NCBI GenBank assembly: GCA_047495785.1
Contig: JBLDXI010000042.1
Span: 4,464,001 to 4,528,000, forward strand
Direction: 5' to 3'
Source: Lepidodermella squamata
Taxonomy: Eukaryota; Gastrotricha
DNA: 64,000 bases
Shown here: piece by piece, positions 36,531 to 49,500 of the stretch
Layout: each line of letters opens with the position of its first letter
Position numbering within the stretch: position 1 is the first letter of the stretch
Notes under the pieces: generated by a model
The model's input: the letters and a program-made list of their open reading frames with translations, nothing else
Database searches by the model: none
Told to the model about the DNA's origin: nothing
Made by a program: the position numbers and the translations under genes

Positions 36531-36998
36531 ATGACAGCGGCGGAAGACACGGAACTAAGCGGCTACATAATGTCGCAGCACAAGCTATCTCGAAGCAGCA
36601 GCACGAGGAGCCGGGCGGCACGGGGCCTGAACAACACCAACCCAGACGACCACCTTCAACAGCTGCAAAACTCAACGATATCAGCGCACGAACTCATGGC
36701 TATCGCGTCACGCTATGACGACACGTCACGCTTGATTTACGGCTTCAACGCAGCGAATCGCGGGCAAATTTCAGCGTGTGATGCGATTGCCTACCCGCGC
36801 GTGACGTCACAGCTGCGGAGTAGCGGCAATAAACGAGCGTCGAAATCGTCAGATCGGAAAAGTCAGGCCATTTCAATACCGCCACAGCGCGATTCGGCGA
36901 TATCGGTCTACGACAATGTGCCGTCTACCTTAACGATAGCTAATAATAATGATAATAATAATGGCCGTGATCAATTTGCTGAAATAGCTCATTTATAA
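36531..36998 (+). CDS. Hypothetical polar protein or terminal exon
   Basis: 155-codon frame starting at an ATG six bases after an acceptor-like GCTTGCAG (36517-36524), so it may be a terminal exon read through in frame or a gene with spliced 5' UTR. The product is polar, Ser/Asn/Arg-rich and largely disordered, with ELMAIASRYDDTSRLIYGFN as the most ordered part and an Asn/Asp run near the end. It is more G+C-rich than the surroundings and followed by AATAAA-type signals at ~37065. No family recognised. Confidence 0.4.
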   Translation: MTAAEDTELSGYIMSQHKLSRSSSTRSRAARGLNNTNPDDHLQQLQNSTISAHELMAIASRYDDTSRLIYGFNAANRGQISACDAIAYPRVTSQLRSSGNKRASKSSDRKSQAISIPPQRDSAISVYDNVPSTLTIANNNDNNNGRDQFAEIAHL

Positions 36999-38402
36999 AA
37001 AAAATTATCGAATATTTTTATGATTTACGAAAATTGGTTGAAATTGCAATTTTATTTTGGTCAAATAAAAAAAAAGAATAATAAAGTTTTCATTCTTGAG
37101 GCGTTTCTATTTGAAATGGGTGTGCCAATTATGCGCACCCTAAATTTAGGGTTCCAGCACTAAATTTGCCTTAAATACCTATGCTTTTTGAGTTTCATGT
37201 CTTCTCTGGAATCTCAATTTTTCGTTATCATGCCTAACCAATAGGCATTCGAATTACGCATAATTTGCGCTATGAGAGGTCAGTTTATGAGTTATACTTG
37301 AGCCTGCAGAAACGATATCGATTTTACAAATCAGTGATTTTTCCAATATCAGCCGCCGTGGAACCCAACATCGATAATCGTTCACCTAGCTTAGGGCGCC
37401 AAGTAGCCAAAATAAAAAATCCTGGGCTCAGGGAGGGCGTCAGTATCGATCAATAAACGAAAACTTCAAAATCTCAAAGAATATGAAAAATGTAGAGCCA
37501 TGGCGCTTCAATTTAGTGATAAAATTGGACCCATTTAAAATTATTCGGTGATGAAAATTCGCCGTCTCCTCCTAAAAAAACAGGGCGACTGAAAAACGTG
37601 TTCTGGATTCTTTTCAAAATTGGTGCAAACCCTGTTTACATCAGTCGTTGCAAATGTGATGCAGATGTGGGACCTGGAGGCACGCGAACAGCTGACCAAA
37701 TGCTGCTAACAATTAGTTCCAAGGCTATTTAAACGGGGATGTCCTAATTTTGTCTAATTTTTCTCCATATATCAGTAGCAAAATTTAACTCTTGTGGTAG
37801 GATTCTGTTCCCAGCATGAATTCCTATATCCTCCATAATAATAGTTTCATTTAGCCTCTTCTCGACTGAGCGTCATATGCATACCGCTTCCGGTTTTGAA
37901 GAGGGCTGAGGCGGGCAAAGAATATTTGTTACCCACCCCCACAGTTTAAGATCCTGCTTTTTCCAATAATTCGTAGTTTTCAATGAGTTAACAATCATGC
38001 GCCATTCATCTTTTTCAAAAGCGACCATTTCAGCTGGTTGAAGATCAGGAATAATTTTTAGTTCAAACTCCTTATTACGCCGGGTGTGTTTTCTTTTTCT
38101 TCGGCTTTTTGCCTGTCTTATTTTTCGCTTTACTCTTATTGCTAGATTTATTTTCCCGGCGTAATTCCTTAGTAGTTAGTCCTACTTTAATCAAACTTTT
38201 ATGCGCACTCCGTGGATCCATCTAGTTCGGGGTCGTCATCTGGGCGCAAACCATCCAAGTGGAGGCGCCCAAACATTTTGTTAATTACTCCTTCCACGTG
38301 ATCTAATAATGTGCCATGTGCCCGAAATACCTTAATCATTGTTTTTCTACAATGCGGCTCACTTCAATGAGACCTCCGCACAGAGCTAACCTTATGTCTG
38401 TG
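36999..38402. other. Intergenic region
   Basis: No gene seen. The part after ~37980 may be the 3' end of the adjacent decayed LINE. Confidence 0.4.
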
Positions 38403-39729
38403 TTAGGAATGTAGTCCATTAGGGTGGACGATTACAATCGAACAGAGCCAGCGATATTCAATAGTGTTTAGTCTATTTTCTTGAGCTATCCATGCATTCC
38501 ACGACTCGCAGGCGTAAATGATGGTAGGTATTATTATACACGTTAAAACCTTCAGTTTTGTCGCTAAGAAAACTTGAGTTTTGTTGCACATAAATTTGTT
38601 CATGGCTCCAAATACACTACCAGCCTTGGAAATCCTATAATTCAGTTCCTCATCAATTTTGCCGGCATTAGCCCATTAAAGCCCAACGGCATCTTTTCCT
38701 GCCACCCTATTTTTAAAAAATCCTGTAGGGTGACTACAACCCCAGGGTGTCTAAAAGGCATATCTCCGCGCTGGGAAATCGTATAATATCGGGGGAAACG
38801 GATAAATGACCAGTGTCTGGTAGGCTTGGTGATGAGCTAGGAGCCGTTTTTTGGGACTGTCACCAAACTGCACTAAAGTGTCCTCAAAATCGATTTTGCA
38901 CGAAGTATCACCTATGACCCAACTGAATGCATTTCTAGATAGATCTCATCACGCCGATGAACTTTTTCTTTGAGAGCGGCTTCCTAGCTATCACCGTTCT
39001 TGAGATAATCGTCCAGGTGTGACAAAAGGTAAGGTCACGTGACAAATTGACACTGGAATATCTCAATAACGGTAGACGATAAAAATATGCGGTTTTCAGA
39101 TTCTTAATCCCCGAATTTTTCTCTTTCGGAAAAGTACGTGTCAACAGGGAAAGAAAAATGAAAATAATATTTTCCGAAAACATTTTCATTTTAATAATCA
39201 TGCTGCCTAAATGTTTGAATTTTTCAAGTTTTTTCCCGTATAGTTCCAATCCCTAATTTTCTGCGTCCTTAGAAATAATCATATATTGAGTTTTTGCTAC
39301 GTTGATTTTCAAGCCAAACTCGGTGCAAGTCAAGTCGAAAATATTAAGTAGTCGTTAAATTTCGTCATGGTTCATGCCTGAAAGTGTCCCATCGTAAGCA
39401 AAAGCTTTAGGAAATCGGTCGTGCTAATAGGAAAGCCCACTTTTTTGTCAGATATTTTTTCCGCAAATTGTGTTGAAAGTCGCTTTGAATAGCAAGGGGG
39501 ACAGCGGGCAACCTTGCCTTAAGCCCCTCGTTACATAGAGGTAATCTGAGAGCTCAGAATCTACTCTAACAGCGACTTTCTTTATTTTATATAAACTTTG
39601 AATAGCTTCGATTAAACTGGGATCTACTCCCATGTTTTGGAGAGCGGCCCATACTTTTTCTCTATCGTCCAGATCATAGGCTTTTTCGGGGTCTATGAAA
39701 ACTAAATGTAGTCCTTTCTTAAACAACAA
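38403..39729 (-). mobile_element. Decayed non-LTR (LINE) retrotransposon, reverse-transcriptase part
   Basis: The antisense stretch 39729-39448 is reverse transcriptase: FIDPEKAYDLDDREKVWAAL and YVTRGLRQGCPLSPLLF are domain hallmarks (catalytic Asp of the first block, and the RQGCPLSP block). Further along, 39249-38935 has a KLEKFKHLGSMI segment and 38603-38403 has KLKVLTCIIIPTIIYACESW, typical of the RT C-terminus in LINEs. Stops and frame changes separate the pieces, and the YxDD block is not readable, so the copy is dead. No endonuclease domain or poly(A) end was identified. Confidence 0.8.
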
Positions 39730-39862
39730 GACTATAAGCTCCAGCTTTTAATAAATTTGCAAATATCAATTTTATTTTTCGCCCATATAGAACATTTTTT
39801 TATTCTTTGTTGACAGTTTTTGTTGAACATTGTAACCTGTAAACAAATCGGCATAACAACAC

Positions 39863-42800
39863 ATGGCTTTAATGCTTTTATGCATCCTTCTTGTATCAGC
39901 AACCGTTGCGGCTGAGAGTACCAAGAACCACGTGGAAAATGCACTAAACAGCGACGCTACTTCACCAATTCCATCGGCATCTAGCGGGGTGAGGGCATTG
40001 ATTTGATTTTTTTATTTCAAAATTGAGGAATATTAAAAAATCAGACTAAAAATGATTAAAAATATTTGGATTATTAAAATAAATTTCAAACTAAAAATTA
40101 TTAAATGCTAAATTAAAAGGGGTGGTAATTTCTGGAATTTTTACTTCTTGCCTTGATTTTATAAAAATCGTTAAAATTAGGGGTAAATTAGGGCACCGCA
40201 GTCTTAATTTTGGACACTTCTCTAGCATACTTTAACCCTCGTGGACGTAGTTTATTATATGAACAATCCGCCTTTTCACCTCCGTTGCGATCATCCAAGC
40301 TACCAGGTGATAGTAACAATAAACATCTTAAGCCATTGTAAAATAAGACAGTTTTTATCGAAAAAATTCGGGAAAAGTTATGATGTTTTTCAAGTAATGT
40401 TTGACTCTCCATGACATTTTTGCACCAGACTCTCGCGCCAAACATGCCAGCCGATTATGGTACCAATAACGCCAAGCCATCGACCGGTGGAAAGATTTCA
40501 ATGTCGAAGATCCACGCGGAAACAAATGTGAGTTTTGCTTGAACCCAATAGCTTTTTGGCCTTCAAATTAAACTGCAATCACCTGTAACACTTCGATTTT
40601 TACACTGGCTAATAAGGATTTATGTTTCAGTCGCAAAGCTCTGCCGTGCTCAAGCTGTACAAGCAGCTGGGACTAGCTAGTTCTACCAACGCTGACGCGG
40701 CCAAAGTGCGGCGGCTTTGCCAAGATCGACGAAGCAACAGGCGGCAACTTCGACCCGAATTGGCGAGATCCAAGCCTTAACACGGCCTGCTTGTACAAAA
40801 TACGCAACTTCACTCTGCTGCACCGCGTCACCAATTGCCCGAACAAGCAGGACCAGCGATTGGAAATCGTTCGTCTCCTGCTCGATCGAGACGCTGTTAT
40901 CAGTGGCAAAGAGAGCCAGTGGGGAGCAGCAGCGCTGCATCTAGCTGCAAGAAACAACCACTTAGCCATCGTCAAGTTGCTTCTGGAACGAGGAGCCGTC
41001 GTTGACATAGCAGCAATTGACGATTCGACGCCGATGATGGCGGCAGCTTATGGAGGGTCATTGGACACTGTCAAGTTGCTTCTCGACCATGGCGCGAATA
41101 TCGAGAGCAAGACCAACATCAGCGCTACTGCTTTGTATTTTGCAGCCCGAAAAGGCCAGTTGGATGCTGTCAAACTACTTCTTGAGCAAGGAGCTGCTGT
41201 AGATAGCAAGACAAACGACGGCTGGACACCGCTGATCACCGCGGCTGCCGAGGGCCACTTCGAAGTTGTCGATGTGCTTCTCGATAAAGGCGCGGATATC
41301 GAAAGCAAATCGAACTACAATGCCACAGCTTTGTATCAGGCTGCCCAGAAAAACCACACGAAAATCGTTGAACTGCTTCTTGAGCGAGGAGCTGCCGTAG
41401 ATAGCAAGACTAATGACGGCTGGACGCCCATGATGACAGCTGCTAATGAAGGAAACCTGGAAATCGTGGCGATTCTTCTCGATCGAGGCGCCGATATCGA
41501 AAGCAGATTGAACACCGATGCTACAGCTTTGTACCAGGCTGCCGTGAATAATCAAACAGCCGTCGTCAAGCTACTTCTCGATCGAGGTGCCAAGATGGGA
41601 AGCAAGACAAACGAAAGCTGGACACCGCTGATAACCGCGGCTGACGAAGGACATTTTGAAGTCGTCAAGCTGCTGCTCGACCGAGGCGCGGATATCGAAA
41701 GCAGATTGGACACCAATGCTACAGCTTTGTATCAAGCTGCCGAGAATAACCACGTGGCAGTCGTCAAGCTACTTCTCGATCGAGGTGCCAAGATGGGAAG
41801 CAAGACAAACGAAAGCTGGACCCCGCTGACTACCGCGGCTGATGAGGGGCACTATGAAGTTGTCAAGATTCTTCTCGATCGAGGCGCAGATATCGAAAGC
41901 AAATTGGTCAACAATGCCACAGCTTTGTATCAAGCTGCTCTCAAGAATCATTCGGCAGTCGTTGAACTTCTTTTGGATCGAGGAGCCAACATCGAAAGTA
42001 AGACCAACGAAAGCTTGACCCCGCTAACGACCGCGGCTGGTGAGGGGCACTATGAAGTTGTCAAGATTCTTCTCGACCGGGGTGCCGATGTTGACCGCAA
42101 ATTGGACATCAATGCCACAGCTTTGCATCAAGCTGCATTCAGCAATCACTCGGCAGTCGTTGAACTTCTTTTGGATCGAGGAGCCAACATCGAAAGTAAG
42201 ACCAATGAAAGCTGGACACCGCTGATCACTGCGGCCAATGAAGGGAACCTGGACGTCGTGAAAATTCTACTCGATCGTAACGACGGATGGACGGCAATGA
42301 CTGCAGCGGCTAGTGAGGGGCGCCTCGACGTCGTCAACTTGCTTCTGGATCGAGGCGTTGATATTAATCGCAAGTCGGACGGCATTGCCCCGGCGTTGTA
42401 CGTCGCAGCCGAGTATAACCAGACGGTCGTTGTCAAGTTGTTGCTAGATCGAGGAGCTGCTGTTGGTAAAGGAAGCCTGAGGGCGGCGTGACGCCGATGA
42501 TGAAGGCGGCTGAAGAAGGGAATGTTGAAGTCGTCAAGCTGCTGCTCGACCGAGGCGCCGATATCGAAAGCAAATCGGACAATAATGTCACAGCTTTGTA
42601 TGTTGCAGCTGAGAATAATCGAACTGCCGTCGTCAAGTTGTTGCTCGATCGAGGAGCTAAAATTGACAGCCAAATCATTGATGGCATTACACCGATTATG
42701 ATAGCGGCTAATAACGGACATTTCGAAGTCGTTGAGCTGTTACTCGACCGCGGAGCTGCTGTAGATAGTAAGAACGACGATGATTGGACGCCGTTGATGG

Positions 42801-42973
42801 CGGCGGCTGAACAGGGGCACGCTGACGTAATATCGCTTCTTCTCGATCGAGGCGCCCGAATCGACGCGGTGAACATTGACGGCAAGACTGCTTTGGATTT
42901 GGCTGTTGAATCCAATCGCTCGGAGGTTGTTGCACTGCTTGAATCGCGATTGGGACACATAGACAGCCGATGA
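39863..42973 (+). CDS. Ankyrin-repeat protein with predicted signal peptide; frame broken twice
   Basis: Exon 1 (39863-39988) starts MALMLLCILLVSATVAA, a strong signal peptide. Exon 2 (40429-40527) and exon 3 (from 40631) join in phase 0. In exon 3 the frame shifts at ~40707, after which EATGGNFDPNWRDPSLN leads into tandem ankyrin repeats (40850-42450), and shifts again at ~42460-42490, after which repeats continue to 42973. About 20 repeats of 33 residues, many in 198 bp pairs (A: NATALYQAA..., B: ESWTPLITAADEGH...). One repeat is deleted at ~42280. The strong conservation of repeats in both frames argues that the breaks are recent or are sequence errors. Secreted or lumenal ankyrin arrays are unusual; partners are unknown. 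Listed as a CDS with caution; it may be a pseudogene. Confidence 0.6.
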
Positions 42974-45900
42974 GGCCTCTCTCTGATAATTTTCGCTTTT
43001 TATTATATTGTTTGATGTTTACGCCATTGGAAGCTGACACTAGTTGTTTTAACAAATGAAGACGCATCTTTTGTTTCGCAGTTGAACTCGACTTTTCTTT
43101 CATGCAATCAGTTTGATAATAAAGCAAGAAAATAATGCGAAATTGTATATATTTTTAATGCGGGTTCGAAAAACTCCAAAAATTCGCCATTTTCGAGAAT
43201 GAGAATTCGAGAATTCGAGAATTCGAGAATTTATGTATTCAGTCTCAACGACCCGTACCTGGTCGGTTGGTTTCTAGTCGGAACCTATCAGAAAATCGGT
43301 AAAAATATGTACCTAAAAGTTATCACCTATCGCAGGCTCAGTTATGCCGGGAATAAATTAACATGTAAATCGGCGATCACCGAGTAGCTATCTTAGTTCG
43401 GTAATTTTCCTGTTCGCAAACAATTGGATTCACACTCCGTTTTCGCCTAAGAGAAAACCGGAAAAATCCGATTGTTACTGGGTTGAATAATTATCTACAT
43501 TTTATCAGATTGTTTCTGGTAAAATCTCGGGTGGGACTTCGCGGTTTCGTTGAGGAGGATTTTTGCCGTAATTTTTCTGCGACATCTCGAACATCTCGAT
43601 CCGAGGATTTGACCAGCTGAGATCATAGGGCGATATCGGACCTGCAGCATTCTCGAAATTTTGAACGAGATTTACATGCGAACAATAAGATTTTGACCAA
43701 CCAGCGCGACAAAAAAATTGATTTTTTGTTCGAAAATAAGTTAAAAAAAATATTCAAAAATTTCAGAGCCTTCAAAATCTTCAAGCTGAATGATATCGTT
43801 GAGTTACCAGTGTAGTTATATTTTCAAGAAAAGCCCGAAAAAATATAGGTCCACTGAAATTATCAACTGACAATTTGAAATGTCCTCACGAAATTACACT
43901 TTATACTGCAACGTAAACTGGCTGTTTGTTGGGGCCAACTTGTTCTCTAAATGTTTCAATGCTAACCTGAAAGAACGTTTAGGAAACTATGGGACCCCTA
44001 ATTTAAGCTTATAACACCCTTCTTCTCATTTTTTAAGCTTATAACACCCTTCTTCTCATTTCGGTGACGCGTGACATTACCATCAGAACTCCATTTTTCT
44101 TCAATTATAAGACAGACAAATGTTCGGTTCAAAATAATTAAACCGGTCGCGTGCTTAAAAGCGGAGAACAACCGCGGCCCGCGATCCTCTGATCTATTAG
44201 TGGAAACTATGCTTAAGTTGGACTCGGCCATTTAGCGGCGCAAATGACGCATCGCTCAAAGAAAAATCGATAAATCTTTCGAATAACGCAAAACGAAATC
44301 TAAAATAATTGTGAATTTTTCGGCTACTGAGAATTATGCCATCTATTCCAATATGATTTCAGGTACCGTATCAATCTTGTTGTCCACCCAGTGTATGGGC
44401 AATTCATACAATTCATACCTAGTTTTTTGCACATTTTCACTGTTTGTCGCTTAGTATCTTCATTTTTGCAGGTTAAAATCTGTGCGTTAAACTTTTCCTG
44501 TTTTCAGTTTTCTTCATGTGAACAATTATTAGCCTCTTCAACGCCATACTACGTTTTACTTTCAATAATTAATAGGTAAAGTAGGTCAGCATGCGCCAAC
44601 GAAATCGTTGTGCCAGAAAAATATCAGTGGGTCACAGCCATGTCACAGCAATCTGCGATAGTAAAAAGCACGTTACTGCGCATATCACTGTTTATTTTTG
44701 GTTTTTTGTGGCAAGTCGCATCTTTTGATTCGTTGATTTTTTTATGTTACCCCTGCTAATTAACATAAGCCTTAACAAGCCACCAAAAGTTGATATTAGA
44801 ACATCGCTCGCTTTGCGGCTTCTTCCGATTCCGGGTCTCAATTACTGAGATCGAACTGGTCTCTGTTGTTTATAATTACATTGTTGCAGTTTTCGGCATT
44901 ATTATTTCCAGCGCGATAAATTATTGTGGCCAGATGAAAATGAAGGGGAAAATAATTATATAAATAATTTTATTCGCCAATCAATATTTTTCTCCAGGCT
45001 AATTATACACGATACATGTCCACTGATGCTCAAAGCTGCGTCAACTTCCAAATAATATTAATCGCCCGGCAAGATTTGGTTGTTACTACGATTCATCTCA
45101 TTTAGAAACTCCCATAAAATAATTTTTGGTAAATCGTTCTAGGAAAAAAATAACAAAGAATTAAGGAAGAAATTATGCCACAAATTTTGCATCCAATATA
45201 CCTCAAGGTCGTAATTTTTAAGGAATGTTCAATTTTCTAGAAAGATCGATCCTCTGGCGTTAATATTTTCTTATTTATCAGTAGTATTTTTATTTGATTT
45301 TTGCTCACGCGCTTTTATTTTTCCCATTTTTTCCACTCTACATTCATGCCGGGTACCCGGTGTTGAGCTGGTGCCGGCTGCGAACAGCTGTCATGATTTG
45401 CGGGAAAATATTGCGCAAAACTAATAATAATAATAATAACCATCAAAACTCAGACACTTATTAATAATAAATACGTTCTAATTAAATAAGGCGCATGCGC
45501 ATACCGAAAAATCAAAAAGCATGTATATGTCTCGACCTCCCGGCTGCGAAGGGCTAAAAGCAATAAAAATGTTGTGTTCACACGCACGCGATCGCATCGA
45601 TATACTTGACTGCTGCAAGGTGTCCACCACCACCGCCACCACCGGCAATTTGTTGCAGTAAAATACAAATGTCTGCGTGTTGTTGCGCTATTTGACAGCT
45701 CGATAAAAAGTGGCGCATCTTGTTAAATAATTAGTAGCGCTTCTGCGTTTTACATCCACCTCGCATTTTTTATTTTATTTCGTTCGCTCACTCGCAGTTT
45801 TTTCTTGTGTCGCCGCAGGTCAGGAGCTGCTGCAGCGACTTTTTCCAGGCCATTAAATGCGCACGTGAGCGGCCACCAGCGGCCAATTTGTGCGGCAGAT

Positions 45901-46519
45901 TTTACGACGCGGGCCACTCTCGTTCTTACTACGAGTGTGATCGTTAATCAAAACGTCAAGTATGGAGAAGTGATACTAAAATTGGCCGCGGCCGCCGCCC
46001 GCACACACAGCGTACTGCTGTCATTAAAAAATCATTAGCAACGTCATCAGGTGAAAAGGTCGATTTTCAGACCAATTTTCGAGTTGCATATCAATCGAAT
46101 CATCACATCGAGCTCTTTCGATTGAGGTAGGTCGTAAAATACGTGATTTTCGCACCCAAAATGACCCATTTTTATTTGATGGCGCATGTGCGCGCGGCCT
46201 GACCCTGATGCGTCGCGCCGGCGTTCGAAAGCAGTGGCGCCGGGCTGTGTCGCGACGGCGCCCGACGCGCACGAGGCCGCACAGCCAACCGTTTTCGCGC
46301 CGGCCTCGTGCAATACTTCCCTCTTCGTTAAAAATTATTACCGCTAGCTAAATGATTTCACCCCAACGTGGCATGCTTTCTTCTCTGCCAGCATAGTAAG
46401 TAACTACGCAATGATTTTTAAACCCGAAAACACAGCCAATATTCGCATTTCTTGCATTAATCAAAAATGAATAACTTCACTCGTATAGATAATTCGTAGA
46501 AAAGTAACATTTTTAATAA
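42974..46519. other. Gene-poor region upstream of the GPCR
   Basis: Contains GAATTCGAGA-type simple repeats at 43200-43232, a perfect 30 bp tandem duplication at 44002-44061, (AAT)n near 45421-45438 and a CpG-rich hairpin-prone patch at ~46190-46311. No gene recognised; non-coding first exons of the GPCR may be present. Confidence 0.5.
44002..44061. repeat. Perfect tandem duplication, 2 x 30 bp
   Basis: TTTAAGCTTATAACACCCTT plus ten further bases, repeated without a mismatch. Confidence 0.85.
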
Positions 46520-49500
46520 ATGACGGATGGTGTTAGTGGTAATGTGGAAATTTTGTCATCGATTTGCGCGTCATCATCGCGTATGATCGACGACGATTTC
46601 GCCCAGCGGGTTTACGTTATCGCTAGTCCAATTTTGCTAACACTCGGCTTGTGCGGTAATTTCGCTGTGATCGCAATTCTTTCGAAGCAGCGATTCCGGC
46701 CGTTTCCGATCGCTACGCTTATCAAATCGCATGCTATCGTCAATATTTTCTGTCTTTTCATCGGTAAAATTTGCAAATCACCAAGCATTTCGTTGTGTTA
46801 ATCGTCGTTTGTTTCAGGTCTTTGTCTCGGTGACTATTTCCGAGCGTTGTCAAACTTCGATTTTCAGCGCCAATTCGGAACATGGGGTAAGTAAATTTTG
46901 ATTTCATATCTTTTCTTCTGAATTTTAGTTGAATATTAAAAATTCCTCCTAAACGGAATCAACTATTTTCCGCTCATTTTTAATTCACTTGTAATTTCGC
47001 TCATATCAGATTTTTATAACGTGAAGCTAGCGCTGAGAAAGCGCGGAATTTTTCTCCGATTTTTTTCACTATTGTTTCCTTTTTAAGCGCGATTTTCCCT
47101 AAAACGCTTGGTTTCTCGTTAAAATTCTGCTCGCCATGAATTATAGAGAAGGCTACGAGCGTACGAATTTCTGAATTAAATGAGGAAACGTTGACCCTCG
47201 TAGCTGCAGTTTTCTAATTATAGCGGCCTTTCTGACACTGTGACCCAATTGCGCTTGACATTCGGACCATAATTAGGTCATGGCTGCCATGCCGTGATTT
47301 GTTCGTCTGCCAATTTTATCATTGACATGTTGCCAACTTTCTGGTATGCGCGAAGGACAGAAAAATATGCGAAAAATCTGGAAGATATTCAAATAAATTA
47401 GACATAATTAAGGCTAAAATACCACGGGAAAATAAATTTGCGGAAAAGCAAGATATTTGCGAAACCTCTTGAAAAATACTCGGAAAAGTTGAAAATTAAA
47501 ACGTTAAAAAGTTAAAACGTGAATCTCTCTTTCATGGGACATGCAATCTCTCTTTTAGAAGACTCAATTGAATTTTCTTGATAATTTTTTTTCTATCAGG
47601 TTGCCGGCTCCACTTGACATTGACGTATTCACTGCGATATGCCACATCTTGGCACTACGTCACCGTGAGTGGACTTCGCCTGCTCGTCGCTGTCTCGCCG
47701 TCTTTCTTCACCAGCCGGCTGTGTTCGACAGTTGTGCGCGGCACCATTGCCTTCCTGCTGATTCTCGTCCTATCAATTGCCGGCTACATTCTGTGGTCAC
47801 TCGCCGTCGACGTACCGCCCTCTCCGCCTGACAGCCTTATTATTACCGCGTCAAATTTCACGGGGGAATCATCGTCGACGCTTGGCAATTCAACCACGGT
47901 GATTCTCAGCAATGCTACGGCGCTTTTCACTACTGAGTCTTCGTCGTTGGGTTTTGCCTTGAAAGCGAAAAATTCTTCAAAACCTATTTGCAGGTAATTT
48001 TCGAGCGATTTTGCGATTTTGCGTACCTGAAATTAGAAAAAAATTGAATTTTTTGAAAATTAATTATTCATTATAAAATTGAAAATATATTCGAAAAATT
48101 GGAAAAGTTGCCAAATTTGCTAAATTTTTGTCATGAATTTTTGATATAATTATACCTGTTATTTTTCCTAGGCATTCTTGTGCCGAGTTTTTCTACGAGA
48201 AATGGCGCCTTGTTGATCTGTGTGCTGCTATCATTCTACCTTTCGGCTTTGTTCTCATCAATACCATCGCAATACCGTTTTTCGTGCAGCGCTTCGGCCG
48301 GCTGAGAGCTGGCGCCGCCGAACCTTCGAACAAACGCAGCTCCGCCGTCGGCCCAACTTCCTTACCCCGCCGAAATAACTATGATAAGGTAATTGAAAAT
48401 TTTAATTAAAAACGATATTTTCCATTTTGAATGAAATTTAAATTTTTTTAATAAGTTAAGAATATTTTCAAAGCATTTTTATTTTTCTTTAAAAAGAGTA
48501 TATCGACGCTTCCAATTAACGATTACACCCCAGAGTCGTCGGATGTGATGAATCATTCGAATCAATTTTACCGCGAACCCGGGTCGCCAAGTCGAAAATC
48601 GCCGCCGCGCCGCCGTTGGCCGCTCTCCTCATCGCCGGTTGAAACTATGGCCGATAACTTGGCGGCTATGCTTTACTATCAAGACGTTGTCTTTCTCGCC
48701 CTTGGCTTGCCTGTCCTCGTCTACTTTCTTCTCGTTCATTTCCCACCGGCAGGTAATAATCATTTTCGCAGTAAAATATTTTTAGGCAATAAAGCGGGAT
48801 TTTCAGGCGACATATTTTGATAACGAAAACGGAACTGGCTCTTCCAATCCAAAGTTAATTGAAGATAGGCAATTTTAAAATCCATTTCATTTTCTTGCTA
48901 AAAGCCGAGAGAGGAACAAATTTGCAATTTTCAATTTTTTGCGATGACAAGATTATTTTTTCTATTGTTATCCTTGTTTAATTTTTTTAATTTGAATTGG
49001 CAGTTATTCCGGGTTTCAGCGCTAAATTATTGGAAAATTTCCGACATAATTTTTCTTAAATTCAGGAATTTCTTATACAAGGCTGCAACCCCTAGCGAAT
49101 ATTTCCATTTTTTTTATCTTTTAAAGTGTGGGAAAATATGCTCAAATTTCTGGATTTCTGCGTCCAAGCTATCATATATCGACCAATTTACATTCATTTT
49201 CCCCACAAGTTCTTGAAACTTTTACATGAACTGAGCTCTTTCAGCGCATTTTCAGCCGTTTTTCAGTCGAAAATAACTTGGGACGCGAGCTGTTTTTGAT
49301 GATTTTTCTGGTGGAGCGACCAAGAACAGTGTTTTTAAGCAGTTCAACAGTTTGAATTTTAAACACCAAACGAGACATTTTTAAACACCGAAAATTGGCA
49401 CAATCAAGAAAAATGGTCCTCACCCCCAAAATTACACTCCAAAACAGCAATTTTATACACCAAATCGATCCTTGAAAAACACGCTGCCAAAAATGAACCA

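Noticed and set aside
36235-36675. 146-codon antisense frame
   Set aside because: Overlaps the better supported + frame and has Cys/Ser-rich shadow composition.
41048-43127. Antisense frames under the ankyrin array
   Set aside because: Periodic shadows of the 99 bp ankyrin repeat.
46024-46313. Overlapping antisense frames in a CpG-rich patch
   Set aside because: Open because of base composition; no domain or splice support.
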